Source: Flavobacterium sp. N2820 (GTDB taxonomy: Bacteria; Bacteroidota; Bacteroidia; Flavobacteriales; Flavobacteriaceae). From it: DNA of 64,000 bases. Shown here one piece after another: positions 26,497-35,182 of the stretch (positions within the stretch are counted from its first letter, which is position 1; the number at the start of each line of letters is the position of its first letter). The position numbers and the translations under genes are program-made. The notes under the pieces were generated by a model, which worked only from the letters and a program-made list of their open reading frames with translations, was not told the DNA's origin and searched no databases. The DNA lies in the NCBI RefSeq assembly GCF_025947285.1, contig NZ_CP110008.1, positions 992,001 to 1,056,000 of the forward strand, given 5' to 3'.

Positions 26497-27162
26497 TTAG
26501 ATGATACCTAAATCTTTGGTGATAGCAATTAAATGAACCGTATTGCTTGCCTTGAAGTAATCTTTGAGTTTTGCCACACGCTTCTCAATAGTACTTTTAC
26601 TATTGGGTGAAATGTTTAGTTTTTTAAATACCCCTTCCATCTCTTCAACCGAAACACCATTGGCTAAATGCGATAGTAAAGTGATGTCGTAGTGGTCGAT
26701 TTCTTTACCTGTTTTATCTTGTAAAGTGCTGGCCAAATCAGGTGAAAGAAATGTTTTTCCATAGAGTAACGTTTCAATAGCCGTTTTGAGTTGGCTAATA
26801 CTATTTCTTCCCTTATGCACAAACGCTCCAATTTTGTGTATTTCAAAAAGCTTTTGAATGGTATACGCTTTATCTTCTACCGAATAAACAATAACCTTAA
26901 GTTCTGGATCAATTGTTTTAATGGCCGCTATAAGTTTTTCGCCTGACGAAATTACGACCGTTCTATAATCGGCTACAAACGATAAATCACTAATTAACAA
27001 ATCAAAAGGCACATGATCTTGTTTTGCTTTTTTGAATTTTAATAACGCTTCATCGCAATATTTAGCATACTGTATTTCTTCAACTCCAAGTGATTCTAGG
27101 GTTTGTTTTACGGCTATATTAATACTGTCGAAATCTTCTGCTATTAAAACTTTTTTAAACAT
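26497..27162 (-). CDS. NarL/LuxR-type response regulator
   Basis: A 221-residue two-component response regulator. The receiver domain (about 1-130) has the acidic pair Glu9-Asp10, the phospho-acceptor Asp59 in LLISDLSF, and a Lys after FVH near 117. The C-terminal domain (about 155-221) is a four-helix DNA-binding domain with LLSHLANGVSVEEM and STIEKRVAKLKDYF, a divergent LuxR-type HTH. It lies 6 bp after the TPR histidine kinase gene, so the two are a cognate pair. The nearest inverted-repeat operators are the paired TTACGG-N4-CCGTAA sites at 25702-25717 and 26444-26459, which are its likely targets. Confidence 0.88.
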   Translation of the reverse strand: MFKKVLIAEDFDSINIAVKQTLESLGVEEIQYAKYCDEALLKFKKAKQDHVPFDLLISDLSFVADYRTVVISSGEKLIAAIKTIDPELKVIVYSVEDKAYTIQKLFEIHKIGAFVHKGRNSISQLKTAIETLLYGKTFLSPDLASTLQDKTGKEIDHYDITLLSHLANGVSVEEMEGVFKKLNISPNSKSTIEKRVAKLKDYFKASNTVHLIAITKDLGII

Positions 27163-27168
27163 ATGCTA

Positions 27169-28812
27169 TTATTTTGGAATCTCAATCTTCACTTTAAACC
27201 CTTTTCCAGGTGCAGTGTCAAAATTAATGATTCCATGAATAGAAAGAATACGGTTTTCCGCATTTTGGAGTCCGTTTTTTAAATTTAATAAGTTATCTGT
27301 TCCAATCCCGTTGTCAGAATAGTTGATTTGCAAAGAGTTCTTGTTGGATTTAATTGAAATACTCGCTAACGAACAATGGCTGTGCTTTTTCATATTAACC
27401 ATTAATTCTTGAAGCACTCGATAGACAATTACTTTTACCTCCTTCGAAGTTTTTAAATGGTTAAAAGCATCCATATTTACAATTACATTTCGATCAGAAG
27501 AATTATAAGTGGCAAGCATAGCTTTTAATTTTTCAAGATATAATTCACCTGTATCGATGTCTTTATTTTCATTTGAAATATTTCTGGTTCGGTGATAAAT
27601 AGTGTCTAAATTTTCCAACAACGTTTCTTTATTCATTGGCTGTTCTAAATCTTGTGTTTCGGCAAATGCAATCGTGTTGTGAACATCATTTGCTAATTCA
27701 TCGTGCAATTTTTTTGCTATTCGTGTTTCGGTTAAATAAGCGGTCTCTTTAATCTTTTTACGATTTTTTCGAAGGGTAAACCGATACATTAGAAAAAACA
27801 GTAAAATAGAACACAGCAATAAAATAATGTAGAGATACATTTTTGCTTGATATTCTTTTCGCTTGGCTACTTCTTTCTCTGCATCAAATTTAATTTTCGC
27901 AAATTGGTTTTTTGCTTTTTGTCGGCTTTTGTTCAAACTGTCGTTTATAGTAAAAAAGTCAGCATAATACTTGTTTTTTAAGGTAACATCGGTTGTGGTT
28001 TTATACAATAAATCCAAGGCTTCAAGACGATCATCTGCAATGGACGCCTTCGTAGCAGCGGCATACGCTTTTTGTGCCCATGCATAAGCATCTTCGGGAT
28101 GACTTGTTTCATAAAAAGCCGCCAAACGCATGTAGGACGAAACAGTTTGCGAATCGTCTTGTTGCTGTTCTCTAATTTTTAATCCCTTCAATAAATAGGA
28201 TAAGGCATTTGTATCGTTTACATGATATAAATAGTAGCCTTTGTTGTGAAGTACTCGGGCATAATGCAGCGGATTTTGAGCCAAAACTTTATTGTTTTCA
28301 ATCGAAGATAAAAGCGCAATTGCGGCTTGATAGTTACCCATTTTTGAATACACGTAAGCAATATTGTTTTTTGTAATACAAGCCGTAAGTTCATCAGGAT
28401 CAATACGAAGCACTTGATGATATACTTTTAAAGCATCTTCAAAATTTGAAAGTTGGGTGTAATTTTGTCCCAATACATTTAAAGCATTCGTTTGATAAGC
28501 AACAGAAGTATGTTCATCAAATAAAGCAATGGCACGGGTTGCAGAAATTTCACTGTGGATATAATCGGATTCCGAATGCTCAATATTAGCCATTTGAAGC
28601 AAACAATAAGAAGCTCTCTTATTGTTTTCGTTTGCCAAATTAAAATCTAGCGATTTATTATAATAGACATACGCCTCATTTTGCTTATTACTATTGTAAA
28701 GTGATTCCGCAATTTTTAAGTGCGCATCTAAAGGCGCGGAAGTCGTTTCTTTAGGTTCACACGAAATAAAAAGGAATACAAAAACAAAACACAATAATTT
28801 AGGGAAACTCAT
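27169..28812 (-). CDS. TPR-containing sensor histidine kinase (NarL partner type)
   Basis: A 547-residue membrane sensor kinase of the Bacteroidota TPR type. The N-terminal signal has a lipobox-like FLFISC. The periplasmic part (about 25-300) consists of TPR repeats (for example LDAHLKIAESLYNSNKQNEAYVYY in part), followed by one transmembrane helix (about 325-345). The kinase region has the HisKA_3-type phospho-acceptor in KKLHDELANDV and an ATPase domain with LMVNMKKHS and SDNGIGTDNL. The response regulator follows 6 bp downstream. TPR sensors of this type detect envelope or peptide signals, but the signal here is unknown. Confidence 0.88.
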   Translation of the reverse strand: MSFPKLLCFVFVFLFISCEPKETTSAPLDAHLKIAESLYNSNKQNEAYVYYNKSLDFNLANENNKRASYCLLQMANIEHSESDYIHSEISATRAIALFDEHTSVAYQTNALNVLGQNYTQLSNFEDALKVYHQVLRIDPDELTACITKNNIAYVYSKMGNYQAAIALLSSIENNKVLAQNPLHYARVLHNKGYYLYHVNDTNALSYLLKGLKIREQQQDDSQTVSSYMRLAAFYETSHPEDAYAWAQKAYAAATKASIADDRLEALDLLYKTTTDVTLKNKYYADFFTINDSLNKSRQKAKNQFAKIKFDAEKEVAKRKEYQAKMYLYIILLLCSILLFFLMYRFTLRKNRKKIKETAYLTETRIAKKLHDELANDVHNTIAFAETQDLEQPMNKETLLENLDTIYHRTRNISNENKDIDTGELYLEKLKAMLATYNSSDRNVIVNMDAFNHLKTSKEVKVIVYRVLQELMVNMKKHSHCSLASISIKSNKNSLQINYSDNGIGTDNLLNLKNGLQNAENRILSIHGIINFDTAPGKGFKVKIEIPK

Positions 28813-28864
28813 TCTTTAAAAATATTTCCCTAAATTATAGAAATAAAATTATAAAGCAATAAAA

Positions 28865-29065
28865 TTATGGTTTTATCGGATTATTTCCTGTTTCGCCTCC
28901 AGTTTCGCCCTCTGGAATTGAATCGCCTTCTTTCTGCATCAAGCTATAATCAAATGAGGAATCGTCAAGAGTTACTTTTGAAGTTGGAAGTACATCATTA
29001 TCTGTTGTACAAGAAGTTACTAAACTACTGATAGCTATAAATGCTATAAATGCATATTTTTTCAT
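28865..29065 (-). CDS. Small lipoprotein with GETGNNP tail
   Basis: A 66-residue lipoprotein with the lipobox LVTSC (Cys19). The mature 48 residues are acidic and end in GGETGNNPIKP. It lies 52 bp upstream of the TPR kinase gene on the same strand and may be cotranscribed with it. The GETGNNP motif recurs in the small membrane protein at 33065-33319. Homologues are unknown to me. A role as a ligand or modulator of the TPR sensor is conceivable because of the location, but is inference only. Confidence 0.6.
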   Translation of the reverse strand: MKKYAFIAFIAISSLVTSCTTDNDVLPTSKVTLDDSSFDYSLMQKEGDSIPEGETGGETGNNPIKP

Positions 29066-29102
29066 TGGTTTAAAATTTAAAAATTGGACATACGTTTGGC
29101 CA

Positions 29103-29119
29103 TTCGGAACTATTCCGAA
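29103..29119. promoter_or_regulatory. Inverted repeat upstream of the small lipoprotein gene
   Basis: TTCGGAA and TTCCGAA, separated by 3 bp, form a perfect 7-bp inverted repeat 38 bp upstream of the lipoprotein start at 29065. It is GC-richer than the surrounding DNA, as expected for an operator. It differs from the TTACGG-N4-CCGTAA sites. Confidence 0.4.
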
Positions 29120-29396
29120 GTCCGTTTTTAGGGTTACTTGAACCCAACTCTTTTTTAAGTACTTGTTTGTTTTGGGAAGTAGAAGTGTGCTACCACAGAA
29201 CGTTCATTTTATACTTCCCGAATAAAAATTCAGTCCTGTATAGCAACACTTTTTTGAAATCAGTTTTGTACATTTGTTTCAATAGCTAGTTAAAACGAGA
29301 ACTGATTCTGAAGCAAAGGAATTGCGTTTTTGTGTGAGTGTTGATAAGGAATTCCTGAAATTCCGTTAATTCCAAAAGATTCCTAATTGTTCCGAT
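29120..29396. other. Divergent intergenic region
   Basis: No gene is visible. A plus-strand TACATTTG (29269-29276, exact TAnnTTTG) lies 120 bp before the start at 29397; a TTG stands only 12 bp before it, so spacing is not canonical. Several TTCC/GGAA-containing segments occur between 29345 and 29395. Confidence 0.45.
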
Positions 29397-30245
29397 ATGA
29401 CAACAAGAACTAAAAGTTTAGAAGCCTACAAAAAAGCCATTAGAGCGCAGTATGAAATTGAAAAGCAAGGGAAATATTCTAGTTTTTTAAGTAATCCATC
29501 TAGAGCCAAATTGAGACAATTGTGTGAAGAAAGATTAAAAGAAACACATGAAAAGGAAGATCGATTAAGTTTTAATTTGGTTTTTGGTTTTGAGTATGAA
29601 GCTGGTAATCGAAACAGACTAAAAAGCCTTACAGATAAATTTAGACCTATAGAAACTTTTTTTAAAGGGGAAACCGATTTAGCAGATACAGAAACAATAA
29701 ATATTGCCGCTTTACTAGTAGATTATAAGCCTAGACCTTTTCGTGTTTTTGTCGAAAAATCAAAAGGCATAACAGCTTTACAACAAGATGTAACTATTCC
29801 TACTAAAGAGGAAGAAACACCAATTGTTAATGATAAAATACCTCAGCCAAAAAATAAATGGAAAAAGAATGTAGGAATAGGTATACTGGCAGTAACAGGA
29901 TTATTTTCCGTGGGATATACCGCTAAAGATTTAGTTGTAAACGATAAAGAATGCATGCAATGGCAAATAGACCATTACGAATATGTGGATTGCAATACCA
30001 ACACCATACAAGGATTTTTAGAAATTCCAATTGAACCAGCTGATGAAAATAAAGCAATACTTAAAAAAATAGATGTATCCGAAAAAACTACCTTTTTTGT
30101 AAATGACAAACCAGTAATTTGGTACTCTAAAGTGGATGGAATACCAGAATATTTTAACACACACGGCTTCCACCCCATTACAGGAAAACCTCTAAAACCA
30201 ATCACTAAATACATGATTGATAAGTGGGTGAAAAAAAAGGAGTAA
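29397..30245 (+). CDS. Hypothetical protein with a single central transmembrane helix
   Basis: A 282-residue protein. The basic, helical N-terminal half (about 1-155) contains YKKAIRAQYEIEKQGKYSSF and has no signal peptide, so it should be cytosolic. One transmembrane helix (about 160-178, VGIGILAVTGLFSVGY) follows, and the C-terminal 100 residues would be periplasmic, with two Cys residues that could pair (KECMQ and VDCNT). The orientation resembles anti-sigma or transmembrane signalling proteins, but no domain is recognised. It is transcribed divergently from the small lipoprotein and TPR kinase genes. Confidence 0.6.
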   Translation: MTTRTKSLEAYKKAIRAQYEIEKQGKYSSFLSNPSRAKLRQLCEERLKETHEKEDRLSFNLVFGFEYEAGNRNRLKSLTDKFRPIETFFKGETDLADTETINIAALLVDYKPRPFRVFVEKSKGITALQQDVTIPTKEEETPIVNDKIPQPKNKWKKNVGIGILAVTGLFSVGYTAKDLVVNDKECMQWQIDHYEYVDCNTNTIQGFLEIPIEPADENKAILKKIDVSEKTTFFVNDKPVIWYSKVDGIPEYFNTHGFHPITGKPLKPITKYMIDKWVKKKE

Positions 30246-30428
30246 TTTGATTATTTCCCAACTCATCATAACTCGAATTAAAACCACAAATAATCCACTA
30301 CCTTCACTTTCTTAAATTAATGCCTTGTGCCACACCTTTAATATGCTATTTTAATCTAGTCTTTTAGCATTAATTTCTTATGTAGCACTACAAATTCAAA
30401 TATAATTACCTGAATTTCAATTATTTTC

Positions 30429-30510
30429 AATAAGAGTAGCTATTTAACACTACCTTTACAACACTTCAAAAGGACAATCTATTTCCTAGCATTAAATAGC
30501 TACTCTTATT
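30429..30510. repeat. Perfect 19-bp inverted repeat pair with 44-bp interior
   Basis: The arms 30429-30447 and 30492-30510 are exact reverse complements and enclose 44 bp. The right arm ends 24 bp before the start of the ice-binding-like gene. As RNA it would form a long hairpin in the leader; as DNA it resembles the inverted-repeat borders of invertible promoters found upstream of surface-protein genes in Bacteroidota. The interior holds TACCTTTA, one mismatch from the -7 consensus. Confidence 0.6.
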
Positions 30511-30534
30511 TTCTAAATAATTAATTTAAAACAC

Positions 30535-32343
30535 ATGAAAAATTTAACTTTCAAGTGGTTTGGCAGGGTATTTATGCTTCTATTTTTATACCCTCTAATC
30601 CCAGTTTATGCACAATGTACACCTCCAATGGGTACTGCGGCTAATTTTGCAGTTTTTACTACAATTGGCGCAATTAGCAACGTTGGCATAACTTCAATTG
30701 ATGGAGATATTGGTTCAAATTCTGGAGCAATTTCTGGCTTTGAGTCCTCAACAATCTCTGGAACCGTTTATAATGCGGATAGTGTTACTCAGTCTGCTGC
30801 TATGGATTTAGCGGTAGCCTATATCGCATTTCAAAACATAACAGCCACAAATACAACACATGCACCTGCTTTTGGAAGCGGAGAAACCATTTTACCCGGT
30901 GTATACAGCATTGGTGGTGCGGGTTCTATTGCGGGTGTGCTTACTTTAGATGGTCAAAATGATCCCAGTGCAAAATTTATTCTAAAATTTGGAGGTGCTT
31001 TTACCAGTGGTGCAAGTGCTTCAATACTACTTACTAATGGTGCACAACCTAACAATATTTATTGGATAGTGAACGGTGCAGTATCACTTGCAGCAAATAC
31101 TTCAATGTCTGGTACCATCATTACAAATGCAGCAATTTCGATTGGAGTTGGTAATTTTTTAAACTGTAAATTGTTTTCTACTGATGGAGCTATAGCAACT
31201 TATGAAACAACACTAACTATAAACGGTATAGATAATACCTCCACCCTATATTATGCCGACGCTGACCTTGATGGATATGGCAATGTTACTAGTTCATCTT
31301 GCTATATGTTGGCTGGGTATGTTTTAAACCATTCTGATTGTGATGATACAAATATCTTAGTAAATCCCAATGCCATAGAAATATATGGCAACGGAATAGA
31401 TGATAATTGTAATGGTAGTATTGATTCAGATACAAGCATTTGTGGGGTGTCTACTATATGGAATGGTACTGAATGGAGTAATGGAACGCCAACCTATGAA
31501 AAATCGGTCATCTTTTCTGGAGCATACACCTCAACCTCAGATATTTATGCTTGCGCCATTTTAATAACGAATAACGCAACATTAACTTTAAATCATACGC
31601 TTTTTATATATGATGCCATTACAATAGACAATGGTAGTTACTGCATAGCAAACAACAACAACAATATTATTCAAATCAATCCTTTAGCCACAAACACGGG
31701 GAACTTAATGGTTCATCGAAATACATCTACTATCGTTAGATTAGACCACACGTTATGGTCATCACCCGTTTCTGGACAAAATTTGTATGCTTTTTCTCCC
31801 GAAACGCTTACACATCGTTTCTATACGTATGATACCTTAACGAATACGTATCTAAGTTCAACTCTTTCTAATGCCTCTGAATTTTTAGCTGGAAAAGGAT
31901 ATGCCATTAGAGCACCCAATAACCAATCGGCTAATATCCCAGCTGAATGGACGGGCTCTTTTTATGGTGTGCCAAATAATGGAACTATTCCGTTTAATGT
32001 TATTCATTCGCCAAGTAATTATTTCAATTTACTAGGAAATCCATATCCTTCTACACTAGATGCCGAACTCTTTGTTAACGATAACGAAGCAACTATAGAA
32101 GGTACATTGTATTTCTATGAACATACGCTTACCATGGATGCCAATGGAATATTTCCAACAGGTACAAACTATGCGACTTGGAATGCTACTGGAGGAACCG
32201 CAGCCACTGCTGTAGACATTAATCACCCTGATTATCACACGCCATCGGTTATTCCAAACGGTAGCATACAAGTGGGACAAGGCTTTTTTGTAATGGCAAA
32301 AAACAATGGAACAGTCAACTTTACCAATACAACGTACCAATAA
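30535..32343 (+). CDS. Ice-binding-like (DUF3494) T9SS surface protein, N-terminal part before a frameshift
   Basis: The first 602 residues of a secreted protein. The signal peptide (about 1-27) ends in PVYAQC. A DUF3494 ice-binding-like beta-solenoid domain (about 30-225) follows, with LGTAANFAVFTT-like text (GTAANFAVFTTIGAIS), GDIGSNSGAISG and the GVYSIGGAGSIAGVLTLDG segment. Next is a MopE-type putative metal-binding motif (about 237-295: DADLDGYGN, DCDDTN, DDNCNG), then a long surface domain. The frame stops at 32341-32343 just after VNFTNTTYQ, and the expected continuation is found in another frame. DUF3494 proteins bind ice or act as adhesins. As it stands the product lacks its export tail. 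Confidence 0.8.
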   Translation: MKNLTFKWFGRVFMLLFLYPLIPVYAQCTPPMGTAANFAVFTTIGAISNVGITSIDGDIGSNSGAISGFESSTISGTVYNADSVTQSAAMDLAVAYIAFQNITATNTTHAPAFGSGETILPGVYSIGGAGSIAGVLTLDGQNDPSAKFILKFGGAFTSGASASILLTNGAQPNNIYWIVNGAVSLAANTSMSGTIITNAAISIGVGNFLNCKLFSTDGAIATYETTLTINGIDNTSTLYYADADLDGYGNVTSSSCYMLAGYVLNHSDCDDTNILVNPNAIEIYGNGIDDNCNGSIDSDTSICGVSTIWNGTEWSNGTPTYEKSVIFSGAYTSTSDIYACAILITNNATLTLNHTLFIYDAITIDNGSYCIANNNNNIIQINPLATNTGNLMVHRNTSTIVRLDHTLWSSPVSGQNLYAFSPETLTHRFYTYDTLTNTYLSSTLSNASEFLAGKGYAIRAPNNQSANIPAEWTGSFYGVPNNGTIPFNVIHSPSNYFNLLGNPYPSTLDAELFVNDNEATIEGTLYFYEHTLTMDANGIFPTGTNYATWNATGGTAATAVDINHPDYHTPSVIPNGSIQVGQGFFVMAKNNGTVNFTNTTYQ

Positions 32344-33058
32344 TCAAGACCATCAATTTTTAAAAACACTTACAGAACAACATCATATTTGGTTAAACGT
32401 AGCATCCATTGATGACAATGATATCAATCAAATTTTAATTGGATATGTTGAAGGTGCTACTATGGGTTTAGATGTAAATTATGACGGAAAATCATATGGC
32501 AATACCGGCAATCATCTTTATTCTATCCTTGGAAATGAGCCACTTGTTATTCAAGGACGCGCGCTACCTTTTAACGCAACAGATGAAGTTCCGCTTGGCT
32601 GGTTTTGTGATACCCCTGGAAACTATACGATAAAACTCTCAGATTGGGATGGCATTTTCTTAGGAAATCAAGCGGTATACATAAGAGATAACTATACAGT
32701 AACTACAACTAATATCAAAACAACACCCTATATTTTTAACGCTACAGTAGGTACTTTTAACGATCGTTTTGTTGTGGTTTACACCGAAAATCTTAGCGAA
32801 TTATCACATGATTTAGCCGCTAATTCAGTAATTATTTATCAAAAAAACAATAAATTTCATGTATCAACGCCAAATACGATGATGAAAGATATTAGCGTCT
32901 ATAATTTATCTGGTCAATTGCTTTATCACCTCAAAAACATCAATTCTAACGCAGTAATTTTGAATAAAATGGGCGTATCTGATCAAGTAGTCGTATTCCA
33001 TATTATTTTGCAAAATCTGCAACCAATAGCGGTTAAAGTAATCCATAAAACGCCTTAA
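32306..33058 (+). CDS. C-terminal part of the ice-binding-like protein with T9SS sorting tail
   Basis: This frame continues the protein interrupted at about 32332. From RTNNQDHQFLK on it carries the expected sequence: a HIWLNVASIDDND segment, and a C-terminal sorting domain with NSVIIYQKNNKFHV, ISVYNLSGQLLYHLKNI and a basic IAVKVIHKTP end. This looks like a type C or type A T9SS signal. Its own ATG at 32306 is out of context, lying inside the upstream frame, so independent translation of a full domain is unlikely unless the frameshift is programmed. Together with the preceding part it forms one gene of about 840 codons. Confidence 0.75.
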   Translation: MEQSTLPIQRTNNQDHQFLKTLTEQHHIWLNVASIDDNDINQILIGYVEGATMGLDVNYDGKSYGNTGNHLYSILGNEPLVIQGRALPFNATDEVPLGWFCDTPGNYTIKLSDWDGIFLGNQAVYIRDNYTVTTTNIKTTPYIFNATVGTFNDRFVVVYTENLSELSHDLAANSVIIYQKNNKFHVSTPNTMMKDISVYNLSGQLLYHLKNINSNAVILNKMGVSDQVVVFHIILQNLQPIAVKVIHKTP

Positions 33059-33064
33059 GACACC

Positions 33065-33319
33065 ATGAAAATATACAACCTACCTTTTTGGATACTTTTA
33101 AGTATTCTTCTTTCAACAACAACTATTGTTGCACAATCTAACAATTCAGAACCAACTGATTTTGGATCCACTGGCGAAACAGGAAATAATCCTGATGATA
33201 CGCCCGCAGCACCCATCAATATATATTTAATTGTTTTAGGGATAGCAGGGATTAGTTATGCGTTTTTCATTCAACGAAACTTCTCAAAAACAAACAGTTG
33301 TACAAATAACAAAGAATAA
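33065..33319 (+). CDS. Small signal-peptide-bearing membrane protein with GETGNNP motif
   Basis: An 84-residue protein starting 6 bp after the ice-binding-like gene. A signal peptide (about 1-24, ending in TIVAQS) is followed by a short acidic segment with GSTGETGNNPDD and a transmembrane helix (about 52-70, INIYLIVLGIAGISYAFF) with a basic cytosolic tail. Small proteins of this layout are common after T9SS cargo genes in Flavobacteriaceae. The GETGNNP motif is shared with the lipoprotein at 28865-29065. Function unknown. Confidence 0.7.
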   Translation: MKIYNLPFWILLSILLSTTTIVAQSNNSEPTDFGSTGETGNNPDDTPAAPINIYLIVLGIAGISYAFFIQRNFSKTNSCTNNKE

Positions 33320-33398
33320 CGGCATACATAAATTGGATGGTTAGTACACCTATTCGTAGGTAAACTATTCAAAAAAGAGCATTAAAAAAGTTTAAAAA

Positions 33399-33437
33399 AA
33401 CACTAGCAATTGAAACATCAATTCGCTAGTGTTTTTT
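33399..33437 (+). terminator. Terminator of the ice-binding-like operon
   Basis: A 9-bp stem (33399-33407 with 33425-33433) extends inward by five pairs with one bulge, and six T follow. The rest of 33438-33618 contains no recognisable gene or signal. Confidence 0.8.
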
Positions 33438-33618
33438 GTTTTAGATTAAAGAAAATCGCAATCCCTTTAAAACTTTTCGGTTCTAAAGCATCTTCTTGTA
33501 GTATCAAGTAACACTAATCTTCTCCAACTTATCCTACTTAACAGCTAATACGGCAAATAATGCGCTACTAACAAGGCAATCCCGATAAAGCCACAATTAA
33601 AATACCAAAGACAAAACC

Positions 33619-34446
33619 TTAAATCTTAGTCTCTTCTTGAACAACTAAAACGGTTAAATGCTTTTTATCATCAAAATACTTCAGCACTTTTAAATTCCCA
33701 TCCGCATCTTTTTCTTCAACACGCATCCCTCCTGCTACATGTGAGATTGTAATACCATAATTAAAGCCGGTACCAGAGTAATAATAATAAGTGGTTGTAT
33801 GAGGACCTTTGATAATTTCTTTATATTGTTTAACATACCCTTTCGTATTACTATACGATGACTTGGTTACAATCACTTCATCATTTTTATACACATTAGC
33901 ATACTTATCTAACCCTATCAATTGGCCAGCTTCATTATAGGTTTTGGTTTGAGTTGGATTGTTTTTTAAATCATATTCCCATTCCATTCGTAAAAAGTAA
34001 ACACCCGTTTCTTTAATTCTATTCAAAAGCTGGGTATTATTTCCTTTGGCATCATAAATGCGCTTTTGACCATTTAGGGTATCACCATGATGAATTTGAT
34101 AATATTCGGTTTGTTGTTTCTGGTCATTAAACTTATAAACGATTTTATTTAGGGTATCCCCTTTTTGATTCACCGTTGCTGAAATATACAACTGATCCGT
34201 ATCAACTAAATCTACCGAATAGGTTTTGTCCTTAGTTGATGTATTGCCAGCAATTGCATTAGCGATATTATTTTCTGAAGAAATTACTGCTTTTAAACTA
34301 TCCAAATACGTAACCAATACATTCTTTTTAATCGTATCCTTTTTATTGATTTCATAAGCCGTAATCGTACGCTTAAAATGTGGCTTTGTCTGACTCAAAG
34401 CAAATAGTGGAAAAAGGAGAATAAGAAAGAGGATTTTGTGGTGCAT
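33619..34446 (-). CDS. Secreted hypothetical protein with YD-like strands
   Basis: A 275-residue protein with a signal peptide ending in FALSQ. The mature part consists of repeated short strands with the pattern Y-D-x-K-G-N-x-T and Y-N-E-A-G-Q-L, loosely like the YD repeats of Rhs-type proteins (for example KRIYDAKGNNTQLLN and TKTYNEAGQLIGL). There is no toxin or enzyme motif. It is a single gene with its own promoter (34477-34506), convergent with the ice-binding operon. Confidence 0.6.
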   Translation of the reverse strand: MHHKILFLILLFPLFALSQTKPHFKRTITAYEINKKDTIKKNVLVTYLDSLKAVISSENNIANAIAGNTSTKDKTYSVDLVDTDQLYISATVNQKGDTLNKIVYKFNDQKQQTEYYQIHHGDTLNGQKRIYDAKGNNTQLLNRIKETGVYFLRMEWEYDLKNNPTQTKTYNEAGQLIGLDKYANVYKNDEVIVTKSSYSNTKGYVKQYKEIIKGPHTTTYYYYSGTGFNYGITISHVAGGMRVEEKDADGNLKVLKYFDDKKHLTVLVVQEETKI

Positions 34447-34476
34447 GGGAAAGTAGATTATTTTTTAGATTTTGTA

Positions 34477-34506
34477 CAAATATTTTAAAAAATTTGAATA
34501 GTTCAA
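34477..34506 (-). promoter_or_regulatory. Promoter for the secreted YD-like protein gene
   Basis: On the minus strand, TTG (34504-34506), a 19-bp spacer and AATATTTG (34477-34484) match the Bacteroidota promoter with one mismatch in the TA of the -7 box. The start codon is 31 bp downstream. Confidence 0.5.
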
Positions 34507-34534
34507 GTAAAAAGAGCAAAATACACTCAAAAAA

Positions 34535-35104
34535 TCAACGAATAGTTACTTTTGAAGCAATTAAGTCCTCAATTTCTTGTTTCGTTATACCATAAATGCC
34601 TAAAATTTCTTTCGCCTTATTTACATTACGTTTTAATCTTTTTCCCGCGTGAAAAACAGCAAACTCTAAATTATTAAAACGCAACTCTTCAAGTGTAAAA
34701 CCTTTTTGTTCTAATTGTAGTAAATGCCAGTCAGTATAATTAATAGGTAATTTAATACTTCTTAAAATACTATCATCTTCAAAAAAAGTAGTTTGAGCCG
34801 TAACTTTAGTAACTCCCATTTGCAATTGATCATCCGTAACAACACATTCAAAAAAAACACCTTTCCACGTTTTTACCATATCATAAAAGTAATGAAAATC
34901 AAAAGTGGCTTTTGCAGTATGCACCGTTTTACAAGGCAATTCTAATTTGATACCTGGAATAACTAGGGTAAGTAAATCATCTGTAATGGTAAGCTCTAAA
35001 ACGGTATAAGTCTTCTTTTTATACATAGTGGCAAGTGCCTTCTGCATCTTAGTTAACTCCGTTTTTAATTTTGATCTGCAAATGGTAAAGGAAGATTGGT
35101 GCAT
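34535..35104 (-). CDS. Hypothetical protein, possibly of sliding-clamp-like fold
   Basis: A 189-residue cytosolic protein with no recognised family. The central part has the strand-helix-strand rhythm of one DnaN-type clamp domain: LELTITDDLLTLVIPGIKLEL, ATFDFHYFYDMVKTWKG, CVVTDDQLQMGV and RSIKLPINYTDW. The C-terminal 45 residues are basic and helical (RLKRNVNKAKEILGIYG). This fold idea rests only on pattern and could be wrong. It stands alone on the minus strand, left of the TIGR04255 trio. Confidence 0.5.
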   Translation of the reverse strand: MHQSSFTICRSKLKTELTKMQKALATMYKKKTYTVLELTITDDLLTLVIPGIKLELPCKTVHTAKATFDFHYFYDMVKTWKGVFFECVVTDDQLQMGVTKVTAQTTFFEDDSILRSIKLPINYTDWHLLQLEQKGFTLEELRFNNLEFAVFHAGKRLKRNVNKAKEILGIYGITKQEIEDLIASKVTIR

Positions 35105-35182
35105 ATTCTGAAAATTATATACTAGTAATAACTGAACTTTTTTAAAATTAGTATTTAAAAATAGTTCTTAAATTAATTAAAT

